Source of the DNA: UBA4416 sp040387475
GTDB taxonomy: Bacteria; Bacteroidota; Bacteroidia; B-17B0; Aurantibacillaceae
NCBI GenBank assembly: GCA_040387475.1
Contig: JAZKDT010000035.1
Span: 62,001 to 126,000, forward strand
Direction of reading: 5' to 3'
DNA: 64,000 nt
Shown here: in pieces, positions 52,219 to 61,419 of the stretch
Layout: each line of letters opens with the position of its first letter
How positions within the stretch are numbered: position 1 is the stretch's first letter
Made by a program: the position numbers and the translations under genes
The notes under the pieces: generated by a model
Database searches by the model: none
Seen by the model: only the letters and a program-made list of their open reading frames with translations
What the model was told of the DNA's origin: nothing

Positions 52219-53333
52219 TAAGACGGTAACGAGTAGTTGGCTAATTTTAAAACTTCGAGGGCAATCACATTTGCCGAATTTGGAAAAGCCATTTGGCTGA
52301 TGTTGTTTGTTAGTGTAACCTGTTGCCCGGTATTATTGATCAGGGCAGTTGCGGTAGCGATGAGTGTGCTATGTGCTTCATGATCTTTTACTAAAATGGC
52401 GGCCTGTTTGCTAACCAATGCCATCGCGTTTTTAGTTTGGTGATCTTCGGCTACGTTAGGAGATGGCACTAAAATACTTGGCATTCCGATGTTACATAGT
52501 TCAGAAACCGAACTTGCACCGGCGCGTGAGATCACAATATCTGCTGCCGCGTAAGCGAGGTCCATACGTGAAATAAATTCTAAAGCATACATGTGTTTTT
52601 CCGAAAAAGCTTTGGTTTGTTGTGCTGCCATGGCATAATAGCTTTTCCCCGTTTGCCAGATCAGTTGAATATTATTGTCGGCCAGTTTTTGTAAGCCGGA
52701 TCCCATGGCTTCGTTGATGGTTCTGGCACCAAGGCTTCCACCAATCACCAGAATGGTTTTTTTAGCTGGATCCAGTTTAAAAAAGTTCAGTGCTTCTTCA
52801 CGATGCAGCTTTACGTCTTTTAGATCCTGCCGAACCGGATTACCGGTTAATAATATTTTATCCTTCGGAAAAAACTGTTCCATACCTTCGTAGGCTACGC
52901 AAATTTTGCTGGCTTTCTTAGACAGTAATTTATTGGTGATACCTGCGTAAGAATTTTGTTCCTGTAATAGTGCAGGAATACCTTTAGATGTAGCAGCTCT
53001 TAATAAAGGACCGGAAGCATAACCGCCTGTACCTACAACCACATCTGGTTGAAATTCTTTGATGATTTGGCGGGTTTTTAAAAGGGATTGTATGATAAGG
53101 AATGGTAATTTTAAATTGGCAAGTGTTACTCTGCGTTGCAGGCCGGCAATTTTAACTCCGATGATCTTGTAGCCGGCAGCCGGCACTTTTTCCATTTCCA
53201 TTTTGCCCAACGCACCAACAAATAAGATCTCAGCCTGTGGCACTAATTTTTTTATCTCATTAGCAATAGCAACCGCCGGAAATATATGTCCGCCCGTGCC
53301 GCCGCCGCTTAATATGACTTTTAGTGGTTTCAT
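52218..53333 (-). CDS. murG: UDP-N-acetylglucosamine--lipid I transferase
   Basis: A 371-residue GT-B enzyme that adds GlcNAc to lipid I to make lipid II on the inner membrane face. The start contains SGGGTGGHIFPAVAIA and later VVGTGGYASGPLLRAA, LLQEQNSYAG and SRAGASSVSELC, all MurG signatures. The length is normal. It lies between ftsW (with a palindromic repeat in the spacer) and murC. Confidence 0.95.
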   Translation of the reverse strand: MKPLKVILSGGGTGGHIFPAVAIANEIKKLVPQAEILFVGALGKMEMEKVPAAGYKIIGVKIAGLQRRVTLANLKLPFLIIQSLLKTRQIIKEFQPDVVVGTGGYASGPLLRAATSKGIPALLQEQNSYAGITNKLLSKKASKICVAYEGMEQFFPKDKILLTGNPVRQDLKDVKLHREEALNFFKLDPAKKTILVIGGSLGARTINEAMGSGLQKLADNNIQLIWQTGKSYYAMAAQQTKAFSEKHMYALEFISRMDLAYAAADIVISRAGASSVSELCNIGMPSILVPSPNVAEDHQTKNAMALVSKQAAILVKDHEAHSTLIATATALINNTGQQVTLTNNISQMAFPNSANVIALEVLKLANYSLPS

Positions 53334-53345
53334 ATTTTTTGTTGC

Positions 53346-53398
53346 TTCTCAACTTCACTCGAAGTGCCAACGTCTGTCGGTTCGAGCAAAGTCGAGAA
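53346..53398. repeat. Palindromic repeat in the murG-ftsW spacer
   Basis: The arms TTCTCAACTTCACTCGAA and, read on the other strand, TTCTCGACTTTGCTCGAA differ at three positions. It has the TTCTCGAC type of dispersed palindrome common in Bacteroidota. Confidence 0.75.
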
Positions 53399-53402
53399 CA
53401 TT

Positions 53403-54563
53403 TTATTGCGTTATGACTTCTTTTTCTTTTTTCGTTGTGTCTTCGTTTGATCTGCTCACACTTAAAATAATACCGATAGCTATACAGGTAAACCAGATAG
53501 AAGTTCCTCCCATACTTACCAAGGGCAAAGGCTGGCCTGTTACCGGGAATAAGTTAACGGCTACCGCCATATTAATTAATGCCTGGAATACTAAGCTGAA
53601 ACTTAATCCTACAGCCATTAGTCCGCCAAACGTTTTTTCAGAATCCCTTAAAATCCGAATGCCCCTGAAAAGTAGTACCATGTATAAGAATAACATGGCA
53701 AACCCTGTAATCATTCCATATTCTTCAATAACAATGGCGTATATAAAATCGGAGGACGCCTGCGGTAAAAATGCACGTTGTGTACTTTTTCCAGGACCCT
53801 TGCCAATGATGCCGCCTGTGGCGATAGCAATTTTTGCCTGCTCACTTTGATAATTATTTTTAGAGTCTCCTTTAATGAAATTTTCTATCCTGGCTTTCCA
53901 GGTAGGGCCCCTTCCTCCTGGAATTGATTCGGGCGCATACCAAACTAATAATAAAAAGAACGCAGCACCAACAACACACAAACCTAATATTTGTAAAATT
54001 ATCTTTATGTGTATACCTCCTACAAACATCACAAACAAACAACATACAAAAAGTAAAGAAGCGGTTGAGAAATTGGCAGGAAAAATTAATAAGCAGATAA
54101 TTCCAATTGGAATCAGTAAATATTTAAAAACAGACTTGAGATCATTTAACTGGCCTTGTTTTATGGTAAGTGTACGGGCTACAAAAATTAAAAGTATAAT
54201 TTTAGCAATGTCAGATGATTGAAATGTTAACCCTAACCCTGGAACTTCAATCCATCGACTTGCTTCGCCGGCACTTACACCTTTCATTAAAGTAAATAAT
54301 AACAAGGGAACTAAAAAGAATATTCCAATTTGTGCTATTCTTGAAAATAATGTATATTTTAATTTATGTATCACATACATGATGAAAATTCCACCAATTA
54401 TGGTGATGGCATGTTTTATTAAATACGCTTCAGCATTACCCTGTTTATATTTATGCGCTAATGTTACAACCGAACTGTATACTACCAGGATGGATAGCAG
54501 CGATAGCAGGAACACAATGGTCCAGATAACTCTGTCTCCTTTTAAGTATGCGAATTGTTTCAT
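53403..54563 (-). CDS. ftsW: Lipid II polymerase FtsW (SEDS family)
   Basis: A 386-residue polytopic membrane protein with about ten helices, the septal peptidoglycan glycosyltransferase that partners the FtsI transpeptidase. QSSDIAKIILLIFVAR is the FtsW pattern with the essential Asp region, KWKARIENF-type KARIENF follows, and the C-terminal motif LFPVTGQPLPLVSMGGTS with its SEDS PxxSxGG is clear. The order after murD is normal for dcw clusters. Confidence 0.93.
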   Translation of the reverse strand: MKQFAYLKGDRVIWTIVFLLSLLSILVVYSSVVTLAHKYKQGNAEAYLIKHAITIIGGIFIMYVIHKLKYTLFSRIAQIGIFFLVPLLLFTLMKGVSAGEASRWIEVPGLGLTFQSSDIAKIILLIFVARTLTIKQGQLNDLKSVFKYLLIPIGIICLLIFPANFSTASLLFVCCLFVMFVGGIHIKIILQILGLCVVGAAFFLLLVWYAPESIPGGRGPTWKARIENFIKGDSKNNYQSEQAKIAIATGGIIGKGPGKSTQRAFLPQASSDFIYAIVIEEYGMITGFAMLFLYMVLLFRGIRILRDSEKTFGGLMAVGLSFSLVFQALINMAVAVNLFPVTGQPLPLVSMGGTSIWFTCIAIGIILSVSRSNEDTTKKEKEVITQ

Positions 54564-54582
54564 TATCTACTAGATGTTATTT

Positions 54583-54628
54583 ATTAAAGATGAATGACAA
54601 ATGATGAAAGACGTCTTTTATCTTTAAT
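54583..54628. repeat. Palindromic AAAGAC-type element in the ftsW spacer
   Basis: ATTAAAGAT (54583-54591) mirrors ATCTTTAAT (54620-54628), and AAAGACGTCTTT (54607-54618) is a perfect inner palindrome. Similar GTCTTTAATCT direct repeats sit between ftsA and ftsZ (48524-48548). Confidence 0.6.
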
Positions 54629-54647
54629 CATATATCTTTTATCCTTT

Positions 54648-55112
54648 TTATTGTTGTAATACTAACTCCTTAAATTTATTACCTCTGTTTTTATAATTAT
54701 CAAATGGATCAAAACTTGGACATGCCGGTGAAAACAGCACAGCCTGGTTCTTAATAGCTTTTGCTTTTGATATACCAACAGCGCTTTCTAAATTATCGGC
54801 CGAAATGATCATCACGTGTTTTTTGAATATGTTCTTTATTTCAGAAAAACGGCGTCCATAATAGATAACTGTTTTAATATTAAAATAATTTACATTCGTA
54901 AACCACGAATAATCTGTCTTCAGATCATCTCCTCCCAATATCAATACGATCTCCGCGTCTACGGAATTGATACTCTCAACCGTTAGTCTTGCATTCGTAG
55001 CTTTAGAATCATTAATAAAGGTAACTTCATTAATATTCGCTACAAATTCAAAACTGTGATCTGTTTCCCTGTTAATGGAAAACGTTTTCTGACCAAGTGC
55101 ATTCTCCTTCAT
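54648..55112 (-). CDS. Free-standing MurD C-terminal domain (domain 3) protein
   Basis: A 154-residue protein whose whole length matches the C-terminal domain of the MurD encoded just upstream. It keeps the family motif FINDSKATN (about 32-40), GGDD at 60-63 and SPACPSFDPFDNYKNRGNKF (about 128-147). It lacks the UDP-binding and ATP-binding (GKTT) domains, so it cannot be a complete ligase. It starts at an ATG two bases after the murD stop (TAA-CA-ATG), with tight operon spacing. No frameshift or stop suggests decay, and the key residues are retained. It could be a regulatory or complementing partner of MurD, or a duplication in the process of loss. Confidence 0.8.
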   Translation of the reverse strand: MKENALGQKTFSINRETDHSFEFVANINEVTFINDSKATNARLTVESINSVDAEIVLILGGDDLKTDYSWFTNVNYFNIKTVIYYGRRFSEIKNIFKKHVMIISADNLESAVGISKAKAIKNQAVLFSPACPSFDPFDNYKNRGNKFKELVLQQ

Positions 55113-55114
55113 TG

Positions 55115-56485
55115 TTATAGTCCCCTTACAGCTGATTTAAATTGAACACCTCTATCTTCATAATTTTCGAACAAGTCGAAACTGGCACATGCCGGAGATA
55201 ATAAAACAGCATCACCTTTAGAAGCTAATTTGTACGACATAGCTACTGCTTCAACTGCAGAACCTGCTTCCATGATATTTTCTACTGAACCTTTAAAAGC
55301 TTTGATAATTTTTTTATTATCCACGCCTAAGCAAACGATTGCTTTTACTTTTTCTTTTACTAGGTCAACTAATTCCTCGTAGTTATTTCCCTTATCCTGC
55401 CCGCCAACTATCCAAACGGTTGGTTTTTGCATGCTTTCTAAAGCATACCATGCCGAGTTAACGTTCGTTGCTTTTGAATCGTTAATAAATTCGATGCCAT
55501 TGATAGAAGCAACAAATTCTAAACGGTGTTCAACATTTACGAAATCTTCTAAGCTTTCGCGGATGATGTCTTTACGTATATCTACTATACGAGCTGCCAT
55601 CGAAGCTGCCATGGAGTTGTAAACGTTATGTTTACCTGCAAGAGCCAATTGTTCTAGGGTCATGATTAAGGGTTTAGGGTTATTATTATAATTAAGGGTT
55701 ATTTCATTGTTGTGTAAGAAGGCGCCATTTCCTTCTATGGTTTTTGTGATGCTAAACGGAACTAATTCAGCTTTAATCTGTGTGTGCTTCATAAATTCTT
55801 CCATCACTATATCATCTGCACAATACACAAAAGCATCATCTTTGGTTAAATTTTGCGTAATACGAAATTTGGAAGCCACGTAATTTTCAAACTTGTATTC
55901 ATACCTGTCTAAATGGTCAGGCGTAATGTTTAATAGTATAGCTACATCGGCTTTAAAATCATACATACCGTCTAACTGAAAACTGCTCAACTCTAATACA
56001 TAGTAATCAAAGTTTTCAGTAGCTACCTGGTAAGCAAAACTCTTTCCGATGTTACCCCCGAGACCAACATTATAGCCTGCTTTTTTGAGGATATGATAAG
56101 TGAGTAGGGTCGTGGTTGTTTTTCCGTTACTTCCGGTAATGCAAATTGTTTTAGCCTTGGTGTGTCTGCCGGCAAATTCTATTTCAGAAATAACAGGAAT
56201 GTGGTTTGCTTTTGCTTTTTGAACCAGTTCTACTTTATCAGGAATACCCGGACTCTTAATAATTTCTGTGGCGTTTAAAATCAGTTCTTCGGTATGCTTT
56301 CCTTCTTCAAATAAAATGTTATGTTGAACCAGTTCGTTTTTATATTTTTCTTTAATTAGACTTTTATCAGATACGAACACATCATACCCTTTGGCCTGCG
56401 CTAGTATAGCACTGCCTACGCCACTCTCGCCTGAGCCAAGAATTACCATGCGGGGTTTATTGATTATGTTTGTAGTGGTTGTCAA
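55115..56485 (-). CDS. murD: UDP-N-acetylmuramoyl-L-alanine--D-glutamate ligase
   Basis: A 456-residue Mur ligase that adds D-Glu. GSGESGVGSA is in the N-terminal domain, the ATP loop GSNGKTTTT at 118-126, and the C-terminal domain has FINDSKATN (about 333-341) and SPACASFDLFENYEDRG (about 430-446). The listed start is TTG; an ATG at residue 13 (56449, MVILGSGESG) would give 444 residues and is about equally plausible. It lies 7 bases after mraY and is followed by a copy of its own C-terminal domain. Confidence 0.94.
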   Translation of the reverse strand: MTTTTNIINKPRMVILGSGESGVGSAILAQAKGYDVFVSDKSLIKEKYKNELVQHNILFEEGKHTEELILNATEIIKSPGIPDKVELVQKAKANHIPVISEIEFAGRHTKAKTICITGSNGKTTTTLLTYHILKKAGYNVGLGGNIGKSFAYQVATENFDYYVLELSSFQLDGMYDFKADVAILLNITPDHLDRYEYKFENYVASKFRITQNLTKDDAFVYCADDIVMEEFMKHTQIKAELVPFSITKTIEGNGAFLHNNEITLNYNNNPKPLIMTLEQLALAGKHNVYNSMAASMAARIVDIRKDIIRESLEDFVNVEHRLEFVASINGIEFINDSKATNVNSAWYALESMQKPTVWIVGGQDKGNNYEELVDLVKEKVKAIVCLGVDNKKIIKAFKGSVENIMEAGSAVEAVAMSYKLASKGDAVLLSPACASFDLFENYEDRGVQFKSAVRGL

Positions 56486-56492
56486 TTTGATT

Positions 56493-57761
56493 TTATCTTA
56501 ATTTGAGCGTTACAATAGTTAAAGCGGCGAGCATAATTCCGATAATGAAAAAGCGCATCACAATTTTAGATTCGTGGAAGCCTGATTTCTGGTAATGGTG
56601 GTGGAGGGGAGCCATTTTAAATAGGCGGTTAGCTTTAGCGAATTCGAGTCCGTGTTTTTTACGCTGGTATTTAAAATAAAATACCTGCATGATCACGGAT
56701 AAATTTTCAATTAAAAACACGCCGCATAAAATAGGGATCAATAATTCTTTGCGAATGGCGATTGCAAAAACTGCAATGATTCCACCGAGCGCCAGGCTTC
56801 CCGTATCGCCCATAAATACCTGTGCAGGAAACGCATTATACCATAGAAAACCAACACACGCTCCAACAAAGGCAGCCATAAATACCACGAGTTCGCCTGT
56901 ATTTGGTATGTACATGATATTTAAGTAATCGGCAAAAATGGTATTACCACTTACATAGGCCAGGATGCCTAAGGTTGTGCCAATAATGGCGCTTGTTCCA
57001 GCCGCTAGCCCGTCAATTCCATCCGTGATATTGGCGCCGTTAGATACCGCTGTTACAATTAAAATGACAATGGGAATAAAAATTAACCAACCATATTTTA
57101 CGGCACTGTCTCCCATAAAAGATAAAACGCTGGTATAATCAAACTCATTATTTTTTACAAAGGGGATAGTTGTTTTAATGCTTTTAATTGGAGTGGTTGC
57201 ATATTTCGGCATTTTCACGTCATTGGGATTACTGATAGCAGCATCAAATGAATATTGGCTTTGCCCGTTAGAGGCAAGGCGTTCTTTTACTACTACATCC
57301 GGATGAAAATAGAAAACGGCCCCTACTAATAAGCCAATGCCAATTTGACCAACTACTTTAAATTTGCCTTTTAGACCCTCTTTGTTTTTTTTGAATACTT
57401 TAATGTAGTCATCCAAAAAGCCAATGCTCCCTAACCATACAGTTGAGATGAGCATTAAAACGATATATACATTAAACACTTTGGCAAATAATAGAGTAGG
57501 AATAACGATGGCAGCTAAAATGATCAACCCTCCCATAGTTGGCGTGCCTGCTTTTTCATTTTGTCCTTCCAAACCTAATTCTCTGATAGTTTCTCCGATC
57601 TGTTTTTTGCGGATGTAATTAATAATGCGTTTACCAAATACCATGGTGATCATCAGCGATGTCAGTAACGCCAGTGCCGCTCTAAACGAGATGTATTGAA
57701 ACACTCCGGCTCCGGGGAAGTTAAAGTGTTGGTCTAGGTATTGGAATAAATAGTAAAACAT
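56493..57761 (-). CDS. mraY: Phospho-N-acetylmuramoyl-pentapeptide transferase
   Basis: A 422-residue membrane enzyme with about ten helices that makes lipid I from UDP-MurNAc-pentapeptide and undecaprenyl phosphate. Key motifs are FLDDYIKVFKKN with catalytic Asp residues, NITDGIDGLAAGTSA (about 247), and the C-terminal HHHYQKSGFHESKIVMRF. It is longer than the roughly 360-residue proteobacterial form because of an extra segment near 160-230 (HPDVVVKERLASNGQ to FDYTSVL), as is common in Bacteroidota. Confidence 0.94.
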   Translation of the reverse strand: MFYYLFQYLDQHFNFPGAGVFQYISFRAALALLTSLMITMVFGKRIINYIRKKQIGETIRELGLEGQNEKAGTPTMGGLIILAAIVIPTLLFAKVFNVYIVLMLISTVWLGSIGFLDDYIKVFKKNKEGLKGKFKVVGQIGIGLLVGAVFYFHPDVVVKERLASNGQSQYSFDAAISNPNDVKMPKYATTPIKSIKTTIPFVKNNEFDYTSVLSFMGDSAVKYGWLIFIPIVILIVTAVSNGANITDGIDGLAAGTSAIIGTTLGILAYVSGNTIFADYLNIMYIPNTGELVVFMAAFVGACVGFLWYNAFPAQVFMGDTGSLALGGIIAVFAIAIRKELLIPILCGVFLIENLSVIMQVFYFKYQRKKHGLEFAKANRLFKMAPLHHHYQKSGFHESKIVMRFFIIGIMLAALTIVTLKLR

Positions 57762-57767
57762 TTCCGG

Positions 57768-59222
57768 TTAGTTATTAAATATTTCTTTTACAATTTCAAA
57801 ATCATCAAATGGGTATTTCACTCCATTTATTTCCTGGTATTTTTCATGCCCTTTGCCGGCAATCAAAATAATGTCGCCTTCTTTTGCAAAAGCTACGGCG
57901 GTTCTGATCGCTTCTTTACGGTCGCTGATGCGTAATGTTTTTTTTGCATCTACAGGATTAATTCCCGACTGCATTTGATTCAGGATATCTTCCGGATTTT
58001 CACTTCTTGGATTGTCACTTGTTAAAATTACCTTATTGCTGTATTCGCATGCTATTTGAGCCATAATGGGTCGTTTAGCAGCATCTCGATCGCCACCGCA
58101 GCCAGCCAGCGTAATAACCTGTTCGTTACCTGTTCTGATATCTTTGATGGTTTCTAAAACGTTTTTTAACGCATCAGGCGTATGTGCGTAGTCTACTATA
58201 GCAACGATACCCGATTTAGATTTGATGTATTGAAAACGACCTTCTACCGAATTTAGGTTGCTCAGCGTTGTTAACACCTGCACTTTGTCCTGCTTCAATA
58301 ACTGAGAAACTGCATAAACCACCAAAACGTTATAAGCATTGAAGGAGCCAATTAATTTCACCCATACTTCCTGGTTATCGATACTCAGTAATAACCCATT
58401 CAGATGATTTTCAACCACACGGCATTTAAAATCCGCTACCGATTTTAATCCGTAAGAATATTTTTTGGCTTTGGTATTTTGTAACATCACCATGCCATTT
58501 CTGTCATCTTTATTTGTCAATGCAAAAGCTTCATCGGGTAAATTGTCGAAGAATCGCTTTTTTGCTTTGATGTATTCATCAAATGTTTTATGGTAATCTA
58601 AATGATCATGCGTGATATTTGAAAAAGCTGCGCCTGTAAAATTAATTCCTGTAATTCGATGTTGAACAATAGCATGTGAGCTTACTTCCATGAATGCGTA
58701 TTGACAACCTTCTTCTACCATTTGGGCTAATAGTTCATTGAGAGCTAGTGCATCGGGTGTTGTATGTGTGGAAGGAATAACTGTATTGTTAATCTTGTTT
58801 TCTACTGTAGATAACAAACCAACATTATAACCCATTCCTTTAAAGAGGTTAAATAACAAGGTAACGGTTGTGGTTTTTCCATTCGTACCCGTGATGCCCA
58901 CCAGTTTAATTTTTTCAGAGGGATTGTCAAAATAATTACAAGCAATATATCCTAGGGAGGCCGAAGAATCCAAAACCTTTACATAGGTTACATTTTCTTT
59001 TTGAATTTCCGGCAGTGCTTCGCAAACAACCGCCACGGCACCATTTTCGATAGCCAGTTCTATATAGTGATGGCCGTCAGAAGCAGTCCCTCGTGTCGCA
59101 ATAAATAAGGAATCCTTTTTCACTTTACGGGAATCGAAGGTAACCGACGAGATAGCAACATTGGTAGAACCAATGATCTCTTCCATGCGTGTTTTATATA
59201 ATATGTCGCTTAGCAACTTCAT
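57768..59222 (-). CDS. murE: UDP-MurNAc-L-alanyl-D-glutamate--meso-2,6-diaminopimelate ligase
   Basis: A 484-residue Mur ligase that adds the third residue. The ATP loop is GTNGKTTT (112-119), the substrate loop STHTTPDALALNELLAQM is typical, and the C-terminal domain carries DNPRSENPEDI (about 402). DNPR-x-E is the signature of enzymes that use meso-diaminopimelate rather than Lys, so the organism probably has mDAP-type peptidoglycan. It sits between ftsI and mraY with short gaps. Confidence 0.95.
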   Translation of the reverse strand: MKLLSDILYKTRMEEIIGSTNVAISSVTFDSRKVKKDSLFIATRGTASDGHHYIELAIENGAVAVVCEALPEIQKENVTYVKVLDSSASLGYIACNYFDNPSEKIKLVGITGTNGKTTTVTLLFNLFKGMGYNVGLLSTVENKINNTVIPSTHTTPDALALNELLAQMVEEGCQYAFMEVSSHAIVQHRITGINFTGAAFSNITHDHLDYHKTFDEYIKAKKRFFDNLPDEAFALTNKDDRNGMVMLQNTKAKKYSYGLKSVADFKCRVVENHLNGLLLSIDNQEVWVKLIGSFNAYNVLVVYAVSQLLKQDKVQVLTTLSNLNSVEGRFQYIKSKSGIVAIVDYAHTPDALKNVLETIKDIRTGNEQVITLAGCGGDRDAAKRPIMAQIACEYSNKVILTSDNPRSENPEDILNQMQSGINPVDAKKTLRISDRKEAIRTAVAFAKEGDIILIAGKGHEKYQEINGVKYPFDDFEIVKEIFNN

Positions 59223-59255
59223 TTTTCTCTTTTATCTTGTTTCTTTTTTGTCTTT

Positions 59256-61418
59256 TTAAGACAGTATCAATGTTATTTTATCGCCTTTGTTATATTTTTG
59301 TCCGGCTTCTATCGACTGTTTTTTTACAGAACCCATTCCGTATAGTTTGACATGAAAGCCCGAATTTTCCAGTAAGAATAAAGCGTCTTTGGCCGACAAG
59401 CCGTTCAGGTTTGGAACAATTCCTTTGTCTAACTGGCTCTTGATATTATTTGGTTGTAATGACACCGATGTTGAATCATTTGGATTGCGAGATACGTAAC
59501 CGTCGTCTGAAATATTAGACTTGGTGGGCAATTTCAAGGCTTTTGAAGCGATTACCATTTCATCGTTTTTAGACTTGATACACCCCGGCGCTTTTGTCAA
59601 CAGATCTTTTTTGTTATTAATGGGTTCAATAAAATCAACACTACTGGAGTATACTTTTTCAGCGATCTCTTTAAACACAGGGCCTGCCACAACACTACCA
59701 TAATAAACGCCATTACTAGGCGAATTAATAACTACAATGCAAGTATACAGCGGCTTATCTGCCGGAAAATAGCCAACGAAAGACGCCTGGTAATCACGTT
59801 CTCCAACGGTGCCATATACGGATTGACCTTTAACAACCTTTTTACCGATTTTTGCAATTTGGGCAGTGCCTGTTTTGCCGCCAACTTTAAAAGCGGTAAT
59901 GTTTAAGCCTTTTCCACTTCCATTTTGCACAACACCTTCCAGCATTTGTTTTGCCTTTTTGATGGTCGATTTTTTCACGATTTGTTCATCAATTACTTCA
60001 GTAGTAAATGTTTTGACAGTTTTACCATTGCGTTTAATTTCTTTTTCAAAGCGGGGGCGAACCATTTTACCATCGTTAGCAATAGCATTATATAGTGTGA
60101 GTGTTTGTAAGGGAGTTATTAAGCTCTCGTAGCCGTATGCTATCTGTGGTAGACTTACTCCCGACCAATCCTTGTTCTTTGGATCTTTGATTAATGGTTT
60201 GCCCTCGCCCGGAATAGATAATCCTAGTTTTTGATCCAGGTGAAAAGACCGGAGTTTATCGGTATACTGTTTTGGATTTTTTGAATAATATTTTACAATC
60301 GTTTTTGCTGCTGCCACATTCGACGATACTTCAAAAGCACGCTGTAATGTTAAAACAGCTGCTTCGGGCGCATGTGAATCTTTAATAGTTTTATTGTAAT
60401 AAGTAACCTCACCATTGCCTACCTGTATCTTTTCTTCGAGGCTTACATCAAAGTCATCCATCACAGCTAAGTATGACGCTAATTTAAACGTAGAGCCTGG
60501 TTCGGTTGCGTAGCCAATAGCGTAGTTTAAGCTTTCTGAATAGGAATAGCTGCTTGAATCTTTTCCGTCTCTTGTTAAGTTGGCGATAGCTTTGATCTCC
60601 CCTGTTTTTACTTCCATTAAAATGGCACAGCCATGGGAGGCGTTATTTTTTGTCAATGTTTTTAGTAAAGCATTTTCAGCAACATCCTGAATGTTGATGT
60701 CAATCGTTGTGTAAAGATCACTTCCGTCTTTTGGCTCAACTTCGTTCTCATCATTAATTGGACGCCATACGCCTCCTGCTATTTTTTGCATTAAACGTTG
60801 ACCGCTGATTCCTCTTAACAAAGTGTCATACGCTCCGTCTAAACCAACTTTGAGTGTATCATTTTGTTGATATTGTATATAGCCGATAGAACGGGCTGCT
60901 AACATTTTAAACGGACGTTCGCGTTTGTTGGTTTGTAAGGTTACTAAACCGCCGCGTTTTCCTTTTTTGAATATTGGAAATGTTTTTAAGGCCTGCAGGT
61001 CTCTGTAAGGTACGTTACGTTTTAATACCACATAACGATCGCCACTTTTGCGGGCTTTGCGTAATATTTTAACATACTGTTTAGATGTTTTATCCTTAAA
61101 CAGATCGGATAGCATTAAGCCTAATGAGTCAACCTTAGCTTCAAATAATTTCTGATCAATAGATGGCGCATTAATATCCACCGCAATTTCATAATAAGGT
61201 AGGGAGGTTGCCAATAGATTTCCATTGATGTCAAAAATGTTCCCACGAACGGCTTCTATTTCGTGAACCTGTGTATTAAAAGCTTCTGCCTTTGCTCTCC
61301 ACTCGTCTCCCTCTTTAAACTGGATGATACACATCTTATAGAAAATAGCTAAGGCAAATACACATAAAAATATGTACACCAGGTAAGTTCTTGATAATAT
61401 GTCTTTTTTGTTTTCCAA
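59256..61418 (-). CDS. ftsI: Septal penicillin-binding protein FtsI (class B PBP with PASTA domain)
   Basis: A 720-residue bitopic transpeptidase. The start is TTG at 61418, one base after the upstream stop (TGA-A-TTG); the next in-frame ATG lies inside the membrane helix (YLVYIFLCVFALAIFYK). The catalytic triad motifs are STFK (about 306-309, in EPGSTFKLAS), SSN (about 364) and KTGT (about 513-516). A PASTA domain follows at the C-terminus (VPNLNGLSAKDALFLLENSGF). It cross-links septal peptidoglycan with FtsW. Confidence 0.93.
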   Translation of the reverse strand: MENKKDILSRTYLVYIFLCVFALAIFYKMCIIQFKEGDEWRAKAEAFNTQVHEIEAVRGNIFDINGNLLATSLPYYEIAVDINAPSIDQKLFEAKVDSLGLMLSDLFKDKTSKQYVKILRKARKSGDRYVVLKRNVPYRDLQALKTFPIFKKGKRGGLVTLQTNKRERPFKMLAARSIGYIQYQQNDTLKVGLDGAYDTLLRGISGQRLMQKIAGGVWRPINDENEVEPKDGSDLYTTIDINIQDVAENALLKTLTKNNASHGCAILMEVKTGEIKAIANLTRDGKDSSSYSYSESLNYAIGYATEPGSTFKLASYLAVMDDFDVSLEEKIQVGNGEVTYYNKTIKDSHAPEAAVLTLQRAFEVSSNVAAAKTIVKYYSKNPKQYTDKLRSFHLDQKLGLSIPGEGKPLIKDPKNKDWSGVSLPQIAYGYESLITPLQTLTLYNAIANDGKMVRPRFEKEIKRNGKTVKTFTTEVIDEQIVKKSTIKKAKQMLEGVVQNGSGKGLNITAFKVGGKTGTAQIAKIGKKVVKGQSVYGTVGERDYQASFVGYFPADKPLYTCIVVINSPSNGVYYGSVVAGPVFKEIAEKVYSSSVDFIEPINNKKDLLTKAPGCIKSKNDEMVIASKALKLPTKSNISDDGYVSRNPNDSTSVSLQPNNIKSQLDKGIVPNLNGLSAKDALFLLENSGFHVKLYGMGSVKKQSIEAGQKYNKGDKITLILS

Positions 61419-61419
61419 T

